Source: JAQBQH01 sp035607415
GTDB taxonomy: Bacteria > Myxococcota_A > Polyangia > Palsa-1104
NCBI GenBank assembly: GCA_035607415.1
Contig: DATNAQ010000027.1
Span: forward strand, 124,001 to 188,000
DNA length: 64,000 nt
Reading direction: 5' to 3'
A program made the position numbers and the translations under genes. Positions 16,337-24,131 of this stretch are shown here, piece by piece. Position 1 is the first letter of the stretch; the number at the start of each line of letters is the position of its first letter. The notes beneath the pieces are model-generated. The model had not been told where the DNA came from, searched no databases, and worked only from the letters and a program-made list of their open reading frames with translations.

Positions 16337-18682
16337 TTACTGCGCCAGGAGCAGCGTGGCGATGCGACGCACTTCGGGATCGCTGTCGCCCTTGGCGGCG
16401 CGCTGCAGCGTCAGCGCCGCTTCCGTGCTCGAGATGGCGGCCAGCCCGCTGGCGATGGCCTTGCGCGCGCGCGTGTTGGGCAGCGTGAAGGCGTCGACGA
16501 GCGCCATGTTGGCCTCGGGGCGGCGCATGCGCACCAGCGCCGAGACCAGGCTGGAGGCCAGCTCGTCGTCGGCGGTCTTGAGCGCGGAGACGACGCCGGC
16601 CAGGTGCTCGGGCGTGAAGATGGCGAGCGCGCCGAGGACCCGCTCGCGATCGATCGCCGTGCCGAGGAGCCGGATGAGCGCCTCGGTGGCGGCGCGGCTG
16701 GGACGCGGCGCGAGGAAGCCGATGGCCGCGGTGCGCACGCTCTCGTCGGGATCGCCGGCGGCGCGCTCGAGCATGGCGAGCGCGTCGTCGCCCTCGAAGT
16801 CGGCGATGGCCGAGACGGCGACGAGGCGCGTGGCCGGATCGAGATCGACCGCGGAGGCGAGCAGGATCGGCTCCGCCTCGGGGCGGCGCGACAGGCCGAG
16901 CCCGACGAGCGCCGCGCGCCGGAGATCGGCGTCGTTGGCACCGGCGGCCTGGCGCAACGCCTCGAAGGCGATCTCGCCGCGCAGGTGCGACAGCGCCTCG
17001 ATGGCGGCCACGCGCACCTGGCCGGCCGGATCGCCGACGCGCGCGGCGATGGCGCTCGCCGCCGCTTCGACGCCGAGCCGCCCGAGCGACTGGATCGCGT
17101 AGTAGCGCACCCAGGCGTCGTCGTCGGCGATGCCGCGCAACAGCGCCGAGGTGACGCGCGGATCGCCGCCGCGCGACTGCCCGAGCGCGCGCATGGCCGC
17201 GCCGCGCAGCCGCTCCGACGACGCGCGCGTCGCCGCCAGGAGCTGCTCCATGGCGCGCGCATCGTCGACGAAGGGCAGCCCGTGCACCGCGATGTCGCGC
17301 GCGCGCGCGTCGTCGCCGGCGATGGCCTCGGCGAAGATGGGCAGCGCCGACGCGTAGCCGAAATAGGACAGGATGCGCAGCGCCGCGCGCCGTTCGGTGG
17401 CGTTCGCCGAGCGCGCCGCCGCCAGCGCCAGCCGCTCCGTCTCCGCCGAGCCGAGCGACTGGATCGCGCCCACCGCCGCCTGCGACACGCGCGGGTTCTC
17501 GTCGGGGAGCTGGGTGAACAGCGCCGGCACCGCCGACGGGTTGCCGATGCGCGCCAGCGCCTCGCACGCCGCGGCGCGCACCGCCGGGTCGAGATCCTGC
17601 AAGCAGGCCGACACCGCCGCCGCCGTCGAGATGCGCCGCGCCAAAGGCAAGAGGAGCAGGCGCCGCGCGCTGTCGGCCGAGCCGAGCTCGCGCACCAGCT
17701 CTTCGTCCTCGGCGCCGCCCAGCCGCTCGAGCGCCTCCGCCGCCGCCGTCGAGACCAGGTGGGGCTCTTCGAGCAGCGTCATCAGCGTCGGCACCGCCGC
17801 GTCGTCGCGCAGGACGCCCATGAGGTGCGCCACCGCCGCCTGCTCCGCCGCGTCGGCACCGACGAGGCTGCCGACGAGACGCCGCGTCACCGCCGCCGGA
17901 TCGACCGCGCGGCGCAGCGCATCGTCGAGCGGCGCGGTCAGGCCGAAGCGCTCGCGATGCCGCAGGTAGAGCTCGTGCAGCGCCATCGCCGCGATGCGCA
18001 CGCTGGCGTGGCTCGTCGTGGCCAAAAGCGCCATCAGCGGCGCCACCGCCGTGCGCTCGCCGGTGCGCCCGAGCGCGCGCGCCGCCTCGAGCGCGAAGTG
18101 TGGCTCGGCCAGCAGCGCCGCCAGCGGCGCCACCGCGCGCGGATCGCCCGAGCGCCCGAGCACGTCGATCGCCGGAAAAGCGCGGAAGAAGTTGCCGCTG
18201 CGCACCAGCTCGATGAGCGACTCCACCGCCGCGCGCCCGCCGATGCGCCCGAGCGCCTCGACCGCGGCCACCGCCACGTTGTCGTCGGCATGCCGCAAGA
18301 GCCGGATCAGCGTCGGCAGCGCCGTCTGCGCCCGCCGGCGCCCGAGGATCTGCGCCGCGTCCGCCGCCACCGCCGGGTTGGAATCGCTCGACATCCGCGC
18401 CACCGCCTCGTCGGCATGGCCGATCGACGCCACCAAGGCGTCGACGGCGGCGGCGATGCGCGCCTCCGAGTCGCGCGTCGTCTGCAGCGCCACGCACAGC
18501 GGTCCCACCGCCGCGTCGCCGAGCGAGGCGAGCGCCGCCACCACCGCGCGGCGCACCGTCCAGCTCGGATCGGTGAGCATCGCGATGAGCGGCTCGACCT
18601 CGCCGGCCGCCGCGCGCGCATCGACGCGCGCGATGCGCGTCTCCTCCTCGGCGGTGAGCGTCTGTGCGCGCGGTTGCTTCAC
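16337..18682 (-). CDS. Large HEAT-repeat (PBS-lyase type) protein of the chemosensory operon
   Basis: 781 residues from GTG 18682 (GGAG 5 nt upstream). Nearly the whole length is a regular array of about 31-residue HEAT/PBS-lyase repeats with the pattern VRxAAxxALxxLG...AVPxLxxLL. No signal peptide, membrane segment or catalytic motif is seen. Such solenoids are protein-binding scaffolds. HEAT proteins linked to chemosensory clusters are known in myxobacteria (Cpc7 of the Myxococcus Che7 cluster, from memory). It overlaps mcp by 4 nt, so it is probably made in proportion to the receptor and may bind it or CheA. The exact partner is inference. Confidence 0.88.
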   Translation of the reverse strand: MKQPRAQTLTAEEETRIARVDARAAAGEVEPLIAMLTDPSWTVRRAVVAALASLGDAAVGPLCVALQTTRDSEARIAAAVDALVASIGHADEAVARMSSDSNPAVAADAAQILGRRRAQTALPTLIRLLRHADDNVAVAAVEALGRIGGRAAVESLIELVRSGNFFRAFPAIDVLGRSGDPRAVAPLAALLAEPHFALEAARALGRTGERTAVAPLMALLATTSHASVRIAAMALHELYLRHRERFGLTAPLDDALRRAVDPAAVTRRLVGSLVGADAAEQAAVAHLMGVLRDDAAVPTLMTLLEEPHLVSTAAAEALERLGGAEDEELVRELGSADSARRLLLLPLARRISTAAAVSACLQDLDPAVRAAACEALARIGNPSAVPALFTQLPDENPRVSQAAVGAIQSLGSAETERLALAAARSANATERRAALRILSYFGYASALPIFAEAIAGDDARARDIAVHGLPFVDDARAMEQLLAATRASSERLRGAAMRALGQSRGGDPRVTSALLRGIADDDAWVRYYAIQSLGRLGVEAAASAIAARVGDPAGQVRVAAIEALSHLRGEIAFEALRQAAGANDADLRRAALVGLGLSRRPEAEPILLASAVDLDPATRLVAVSAIADFEGDDALAMLERAAGDPDESVRTAAIGFLAPRPSRAATEALIRLLGTAIDRERVLGALAIFTPEHLAGVVSALKTADDELASSLVSALVRMRRPEANMALVDAFTLPNTRARKAIASGLAAISSTEAALTLQRAAKGDSDPEVRRIATLLLAQ

Positions 18683-21207
18683 GCCTGCTCCAATGAGCTT
18701 CGCTTGCCCGACTCGGCCAGCGCGTGGACGATCTCGCCCACCGCCTGGGCCTGCGCGAGGTTGGCCTCGCGCACCAGCGCCACCTGCGCCGCCACGTTGG
18801 CCACCTCGCCGGCCACCGCGCTGGCGGCGCGCGCCTGCTGCGCCGTGGTCACCGCCACCTCGCGCGCGCGCGTCCGCATCGACGCCGCCGCCTCCGCGAT
18901 CTGCGTCGCCGCCGTGGCCTGCTCGCCCGCGCCGCGCGCCAGCTGCGTGAGCGACGTCGTCTGCCGCGCCGCGGTCTGCGCCAGGGCCGCGATCACCGAC
19001 GCCTGCTCGCCGACCGCGCGCGCCGTCCCCGCGGCGATGCGCCGCACCTCGTCGCCGTCCTTGGTCAGCCCGACGAGCGCCTTCTGCTGCTCGGCGGTCG
19101 CGCGCGTCACCTCGGCCGCCAGCCGCGCGGTGCCGCGCGCCGCCTGCTCGGTCTCCTTGGCCGCCTTGGCCTGCTCGCCGACTGCGCGCGCGGTCTGCAT
19201 GGTCTGCTTGCGCGCCTCGTCCATCGCCTTGGCCACTTCCGCCGCGCCGCGCGCCTGCTCGACCAGCCCCTGCACCGTGCGCATCGCCAACGTCGACACC
19301 TCCTGCACCGACGTCGCCACCGTGACCAGCACCTTGGCCTGCTCGCCCATCGACACCGATGTCGCCGTCGTCAGCGTGCGCATCTGCACCGCCGCCTTGG
19401 CCACCTCGGCGGCGCCGCGCGCCTGCTCGTCGACCGAGCGCGCCACCTTCTCCGCGCTCGCGGTCAGCTGCCCGGTGGTGCGCAGCGTGTCGCGCAAGGC
19501 GCGCGCCTGCTCGCCCGTCGCCTCGGAGGTCTGCCGCGCCATGCGCCGCATCTCTTGCGCCGCCGTCGCCAGCGAGCTGGCCACCTTGGTCTGCTCGGCC
19601 GCGCTGCGCGCCACCGCGCGCGACTCCTCGCTCACCCGCGCCGTCGACGTCGTCAACGAATGCACGGCCTGCTGCTGCTCGCCCGCGGCGCGCTCGATCT
19701 CGCGCACCGACCGTCCCAGCTCGTCGACGCCGCCGAGGATGCCGCCGAGCGCGCGCTCGGCGTCGCCGGCCAGCTTCGAGCCCTCGTCGGCCACCTTGAC
19801 GCCCTCGGCCGAAGTGCTCACCGCCTCGCGCGCCGTCGCCTGCAGCCCGCGCACGATCTTGGCGATGTCCGCCGATGCCGCCGCCGCGCGATCAGCGAGC
19901 GCGCGGATCTCCTCGGCCACGACGGCGAAGCCGCGCCCGTGCTCACCCGCGCGCGCCGCCTCGATGCTGGCGTTGAGCGACAAGAGGTTCGTGCGATCGG
20001 CGATCAAGTTGATCGTCTGCACGATGTCGCCGATCTCTTCGGCGCGCTGGCCCACGTCCTTCATCACCGTCGCCGAGCTGACCATCGCCTCGCGGATGTC
20101 CTTCAGCCCCGCGATCGACCGCGTCACCGTGGCGCCGCCCTCGCGCGCGATTGCCGTCATGCGATCCGACGACTGCCGCGCGCCGTCGAGCACCTGGGCG
20201 ATGCGCTTGGTGGCCGCGTCGAGCTGCTGCGCCGCGCCCGCGCTCTGCGACGCCGAGCCGGCGATCGCCTCCGCCGCCTGCGACGTGGCCGCCGCCGAGC
20301 GCGCCATCTGCTCGACCGCCGCCGCGTTGCCGTCGATGATCTGCGCGTTCTTCTCGCTCGTCGCCGCGACCTCCTCGACCGATGCGCCGAGCTCGGTCAC
20401 CGTCGAGGCCGTGCTCGCCGCCGCGTCCTTGAGCTGCCGCCCGTGCTCGGCCACGCTGGCGAACGAGCGCGCCAGCTCCTCGGTGCTCGACGCCGTCTGC
20501 TCGACGGCCGACGCCATCGAGGTCGCGTCGTTCGCCACCTTCTCCACGCCCGCCTGCACGGCGCCGACGAGCTTGCCGGTCGCGGTCATGCGCTCGGCCA
20601 CCGCCTCGGCGTCCTTCGACAGCCGCGCGATGCCCTTGGACATCTGCTCGATGGTGGTCGCCACCTCTTCGACGACGGCCGCGTTCTCCTGCCCGCGCGC
20701 GGTCAGCCCCGCCACGCTCGACGCCGTCTCCGTCGTCGTCGCCAGCAGCTCCTCGGCCGCCGCCGCCAGCCCCTCGGCGTTGGCGCTCACGCCCTTGATC
20801 GAGCGCGTGACCTCTTCGAGCGCCGAGGCCGAGCGCGTCGCGCCGCCGGCGAGCGCCTCGGTGTCCTTCTGCACGTTGGCCACCGACGCCGCCACCTCTT
20901 CGAGCGACGCCGCCGTCGCCTCGACGCCGCCCGAGAGCTCCTTGGCGAGCTCGGCCGAGCGCGTCTGCGAGCGCGCCGTCTCCTGGATCGACGACGCCGT
21001 CTGCTCGATGCCGGCGGCGATCGACTCCATCGCGCTGCGCACCTGCTCGGCCGCGGCCGCCTGCTCGTTGCCCGCGCTGGCGAGCTTGTGCGCCGACTCC
21101 TCGATGCTGCGCGCCTGCCCCGCCGTCTCGCGCAGCGTGCGCGCCGTCTCCTGCGCCTTGCCCATGGCCTGCTCGAGGTTGACGAAGCCGCTTGATTGCA
21201 CCGCCAT
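18679..21207 (-). CDS. Soluble methyl-accepting chemotaxis protein built of 28-residue coiled-coil repeats
   Basis: 842 residues from ATG 21207, with AGGAG in the cheW stop region 7 nt upstream. The protein is helical and Ala/Glu-rich throughout, with no transmembrane segment, signal or sensor domain. The conserved hairpin tip (EIGDIVQTINLIADRTNLLS, NASIEAARAGEHGRGFAVV) lies near residues 390-443, almost exactly in the middle. At least ten consecutive 28-residue (four-heptad) repeats starting EQ(A/Q/T) fill the C-terminal arm, and the N-terminal arm shows similar LEEV repeats. It should be a cytoplasmic receptor. The arms are far longer than those of ordinary MCPs. Its signal is unknown. Confidence 0.93.
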   Translation of the reverse strand: MAVQSSGFVNLEQAMGKAQETARTLRETAGQARSIEESAHKLASAGNEQAAAAEQVRSAMESIAAGIEQTASSIQETARSQTRSAELAKELSGGVEATAASLEEVAASVANVQKDTEALAGGATRSASALEEVTRSIKGVSANAEGLAAAAEELLATTTETASSVAGLTARGQENAAVVEEVATTIEQMSKGIARLSKDAEAVAERMTATGKLVGAVQAGVEKVANDATSMASAVEQTASSTEELARSFASVAEHGRQLKDAAASTASTVTELGASVEEVAATSEKNAQIIDGNAAAVEQMARSAAATSQAAEAIAGSASQSAGAAQQLDAATKRIAQVLDGARQSSDRMTAIAREGGATVTRSIAGLKDIREAMVSSATVMKDVGQRAEEIGDIVQTINLIADRTNLLSLNASIEAARAGEHGRGFAVVAEEIRALADRAAAASADIAKIVRGLQATAREAVSTSAEGVKVADEGSKLAGDAERALGGILGGVDELGRSVREIERAAGEQQQAVHSLTTSTARVSEESRAVARSAAEQTKVASSLATAAQEMRRMARQTSEATGEQARALRDTLRTTGQLTASAEKVARSVDEQARGAAEVAKAAVQMRTLTTATSVSMGEQAKVLVTVATSVQEVSTLAMRTVQGLVEQARGAAEVAKAMDEARKQTMQTARAVGEQAKAAKETEQAARGTARLAAEVTRATAEQQKALVGLTKDGDEVRRIAAGTARAVGEQASVIAALAQTAARQTTSLTQLARGAGEQATAATQIAEAAASMRTRAREVAVTTAQQARAASAVAGEVANVAAQVALVREANLAQAQAVGEIVHALAESGKRSSLEQA

Positions 21208-21210
21208 GCG

Positions 21211-21642
21211 CTACTCCTGTTCTCCGATGACCCTGGCGAAATCGATCAGCATCACCAGGCGCTTGCCCGTCTGCGCCACGGCTTTGACGAATCCGTTGCC
21301 GGCGCTGGCCACCACCGCCGGCGGCGGCTTGAGCGCGTCGGGCGGCAGCTGCACCACCTCGCGCGCGCTGTCGACGAGCAGCCCGACGGTGCGCTCGGCG
21401 CTCTGCACCACCACCACGCGCGTATCGATCGTGTGCGCGACGGGCGGCAGCCCGAAGCGCGCGCGCAGATCGACGACCGGCACCACGCGCCCGCGCACCT
21501 GCACCAGGCCCGCCACGTAGCCGGCCGTGCCCGGCACCGGCGTCGCCCCGTCGAACGACTCCATCTGCAAGACGTCGCCCGCCGGCAGCACGTAGTCGGT
21601 GTCGCCGACGCGAAACAGCACATGCAAGGCGCCGGTCGTCAT
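21211..21642 (-). CDS. cheW: Chemotaxis coupling protein CheW
   Basis: 143 residues from ATG 21642, which overlaps the cheA stop as ATGA. A GTG at 21678 would add 12 residues inside cheA. The CheW-like SH3-type fold is clear: LFRVGDTDYVLP, then LVQVRGRVVPVVDLRARFG and the closing VMLIDFARVI. CheW bridges receptor tips and CheA. A single CheW, CheA and MCP in the operon indicate one self-contained array. Confidence 0.95.
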   Translation of the reverse strand: MTTGALHVLFRVGDTDYVLPAGDVLQMESFDGATPVPGTAGYVAGLVQVRGRVVPVVDLRARFGLPPVAHTIDTRVVVVQSAERTVGLLVDSAREVVQLPPDALKPPPAVVASAGNGFVKAVAQTGKRLVMLIDFARVIGEQE

Positions 21643-23624
21643 GCGCGCGCCTCCGCCAGCTGCGACGAGAGCGCCCACAGGTCGAGCACGAGCGTGGCGC
21701 GCCCGTCGCCGAGATCGGTCGATCCGGTCACGCCCGGCACCTTCACCAGCGGATCCTCGAGCGGGCGCACCACCACCTCCTGCTGCCCGAGCATGCGATG
21801 CACCGCGAATGCGAACGGCGCGCCGTGGCGCCGCACCACCATCGCCTTGGCCGGCGCCAGCTCGTCGACCCGCGGGATCGCGAACAGCTCGTCGAGCGCC
21901 ACGATCGGCACCGGCTCGCCGCGCCGCTCGTAGACGCGGATCTGCGTCCCGCGCCGCGCCATCTGCGGGCCGCGCACCGCCTTGGACTCTTCGATTTCCA
22001 CGATCTCCTCGACCATCGTCACCGGCACCACGAACGGCTGCCGCCCGGCGAGGAACGAGAACGCGTCGACGATGGTGATGGTCAAGGGCACGCGCACGCT
22101 GAACTGGGTGCCGCCGCCCGGCGTCGTCGACAGGTGCAGCTCGCCGCCCAGCTCGTCGACGGCGATGCGCTTGACGATGTCCATGCCGAGCCCGCGCCCG
22201 CTCGTCGTCGAGGCGCGCTCGCGCGTCGAGAAGCCGGGCGCCGTCAGCACCTCGAGCAGCGCCTCGGGCGTATCGGCGATGGCGCGCCCGGCCCGCGCCG
22301 CCACGCGCGCGCGGTCGACGCCGCGGCCGTCGTCGCTGACGGTGAGCTCGAGCTGGTTGTTGCCGCGCTCCCAGCAGGTCACCTCGACGCGCCCGATCTC
22401 CGGCTTGCCGGCGCGCACGCGCTCCTCGGGCGTCTCGATGGCGTGATCGACCGCGTTGCGCACGAGGTGGACGATGGCGGGGAACAGCCGCTCGGCGACC
22501 GCCTTGTCGAGCTCGGCGCGCCCGGCGTCGACGGTCAGGTTCACGCGCTTGCCGGTGGCGCGCTCGAGGCCGCGCACCAGCAGCGGGATGCGCTCGAGCA
22601 GCTCGGCCATCGGCACCATGCGCGCGCGCATGATCGCCGCGCGCAGATCGCGCAGCTGCCGCCCGTTCTCGTTCATGATGTCGGCGAGCGCGCGCACGTC
22701 GGTGCCGCTCTCGCGCATGGCGGCGATGGCGCGCGTGAGCCGGAAGCGGTTGACCACCAGCGAAGACAGCTTCTCCATCGCGTCGTCGAGGCGGGCGACG
22801 TCGACGCGCACCAGGCGCGAGCCCCCGCGCGTCGACTCGAACTCCACCGCCTCGACCGCGGCCGGCGCCGCCGCCGTCGACAACGGCACCACCGCGTCGG
22901 CACCGGCGGCGTCGCGTAAGGCGTCGTCGTCACCGTCGTAGAGCGCGATCAGCGCAAAGCCGAGACCACCGGGCGCCGCGTCGCTCTTGGGCAGCGAGAC
23001 GGGATACACCTTGACCAGCTCGGCCACGCGCCCGACGCGATCGCGCACCGTCGTGATGTTGAGGCCCGTCGCTGCGCGCGACGGCGTCGGCACGAAGTCG
23101 ACGCGCACCGCGCGCTTGCCGGTGGCCACGCCTTGCGCCAGCTGCGCCTGCTCCGCCGCCGACAGCTTGGCCGCCACATCCGCCGGCAGCGTGAGCAGCG
23201 TGGTCGCGCTCGCCGCCGGCGCCGGCGTCATCGCCTGCAGCGCCGCCAGCCGCTCGACCAGGCCCGCCGGCGCCGTCGGCACCTCCTGGCCGGCCGCGAT
23301 CGCGCGCACCTGCCGCTCGATGGCGCGCACGCCGTCGGAGATCGCGTCGACCGCCTCCTGCGAGAGGGCCCCGCCCGCGCGGTCGGCCGCGCGCAACAGC
23401 GACTCCATCTCGTGCGCCAGCGCCACCACCGGCTCGACGCCGACCATCGCCGACAATCCCTTGATGGTGTGCAGCGAGCGGAACAGCTCGCGCACCGCGT
23501 GCGGATTGGCCTGCCCGCCGCGCGCAGAGGCGTCGATGGCGTTGAGCTTCTGCGTCGAGGACGACAGGTGCTCCTCGACCTCCGCCAGGTAGCCGGCGAG
23601 GAACTGTTGCAGCTCCAGGCTCAC
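21639..23624 (-). CDS. cheA: Chemotaxis histidine kinase CheA
   Basis: 661 residues from GTG 23624, which overlaps the cheY stop. Domains in order: Hpt with phospho-acceptor His52 in LHTIKGLSAMVG (1-110), a variable linker/P2-like region (about 150-265), dimerisation P3 (about 285-350), the HATPase domain with LVRNAVDHAIE, DDGRGVD and GRGLGMDIVK, and a CheW-like P5 domain (about 515-661). It autophosphorylates on His52 and would phosphorylate the adjacent CheY and CheB. Confidence 0.96.
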   Translation of the reverse strand: MSLELQQFLAGYLAEVEEHLSSSTQKLNAIDASARGGQANPHAVRELFRSLHTIKGLSAMVGVEPVVALAHEMESLLRAADRAGGALSQEAVDAISDGVRAIERQVRAIAAGQEVPTAPAGLVERLAALQAMTPAPAASATTLLTLPADVAAKLSAAEQAQLAQGVATGKRAVRVDFVPTPSRAATGLNITTVRDRVGRVAELVKVYPVSLPKSDAAPGGLGFALIALYDGDDDALRDAAGADAVVPLSTAAAPAAVEAVEFESTRGGSRLVRVDVARLDDAMEKLSSLVVNRFRLTRAIAAMRESGTDVRALADIMNENGRQLRDLRAAIMRARMVPMAELLERIPLLVRGLERATGKRVNLTVDAGRAELDKAVAERLFPAIVHLVRNAVDHAIETPEERVRAGKPEIGRVEVTCWERGNNQLELTVSDDGRGVDRARVAARAGRAIADTPEALLEVLTAPGFSTRERASTTSGRGLGMDIVKRIAVDELGGELHLSTTPGGGTQFSVRVPLTITIVDAFSFLAGRQPFVVPVTMVEEIVEIEESKAVRGPQMARRGTQIRVYERRGEPVPIVALDELFAIPRVDELAPAKAMVVRRHGAPFAFAVHRMLGQQEVVVRPLEDPLVKVPGVTGSTDLGDGRATLVLDLWALSSQLAEARA

Positions 23625-24007
23625 GAGCCCACGCGCGCGTCCACGGTCAAGAGCGCGCGCACTTCGCCGAGGATGGTGTCGGGCGCGAACGGCTTGGTCA
23701 TGAAGCGCGAGGCGCCGGCAGCGAGCACGCGCGTGCGCGACTCTTCGTCGCCGCGCGTGGTGACGATGAGGATGGGCAGGTCGCGCAGGGTGTCCTGCCC
23801 GCGAATGAACTCGACGACCTCGACGCCGCCGATGTCCGGCATGTTCAAATCGAGGATGACGAGATCGAACGGCTTGAGCGACAACTGCTCGATCGCTTCC
23901 AGCCCGCTCGCCGCGTGGGTGAACGCCAGCCCGTCTTGCGCGCGCAGGCAGGCGACGATCATCTCGCGCATGATTTTACTGTCGTCGACGACCAAGACTT
24001 CAGGCAC
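23621..24007 (-). CDS. cheY: CheY-type single-domain response regulator, first gene of the chemosensory operon
   Basis: 128 residues from GTG 24007, with AGGGG 8 nt upstream. All receiver residues are present: Asp8-Asp9, phospho-acceptor Asp53 in ILDLNMPDIGG, Thr in IVTTRGD, and Lys in MTKPF. There is no output domain. It overlaps cheA by 4 nt. It may control a motor or act as a phosphate sink. Since no flagellar genes are in the window, the output may be gliding/pili or transcription. Confidence 0.93.
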   Translation of the reverse strand: MPEVLVVDDSKIMREMIVACLRAQDGLAFTHAASGLEAIEQLSLKPFDLVILDLNMPDIGGVEVVEFIRGQDTLRDLPILIVTTRGDEESRTRVLAAGASRFMTKPFAPDTILGEVRALLTVDARVGS

Positions 24008-24030
24008 GCGTCTACCCCTGAGATGGACCG

Positions 24031-24040
24031 AGAAATTTCT
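24031..24040. promoter_or_regulatory. Palindrome AGAAATTTCT at the cheY promoter start region
   Basis: A perfect 10-bp palindrome directly abuts the -10 hexamer and would cover the transcription start of the chemosensory operon. It is a possible operator or 5' leader element. Confidence 0.35.
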
Positions 24041-24067
24041 TCATAGGCACCCAACTCCGCGTGTCAA
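24040..24067 (-). promoter_or_regulatory. Sigma-70-type promoter of the chemosensory operon
   Basis: Minus strand: consensus TTGACA (24067-24062), a 16-nt spacer, then TATGAA (24045-24040). The leader of about 25 nt contains AGGGG before cheY. This is the best promoter match in the window. Confidence 0.6.
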
Positions 24068-24091
24068 CGGCGCTTCTTCTATAAGTCTGCC

Positions 24092-24120
24092 TTGACCGCT
24101 CGAGAGCACTACCCTACAAC
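24092..24120 (+). promoter_or_regulatory. Sigma-70-type promoter of the hybrid kinase gene, leaderless arrangement
   Basis: TTGACC (24092-24097), a 17-nt spacer, TACAAC (24115-24120), then ATG at 24132, only 11 nt later. No Shine-Dalgarno sequence fits. It lies 25 bp from, and divergent to, the chemosensory promoter. Confidence 0.5.
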
Positions 24121-24131
24121 CAAACAGCTCG

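Noticed and set aside
16301..21520. 1739-codon plus-strand open frame
   Set aside because: Antisense to the HEAT and MCP genes; composition is Arg/Ala/His low complexity with no domains.
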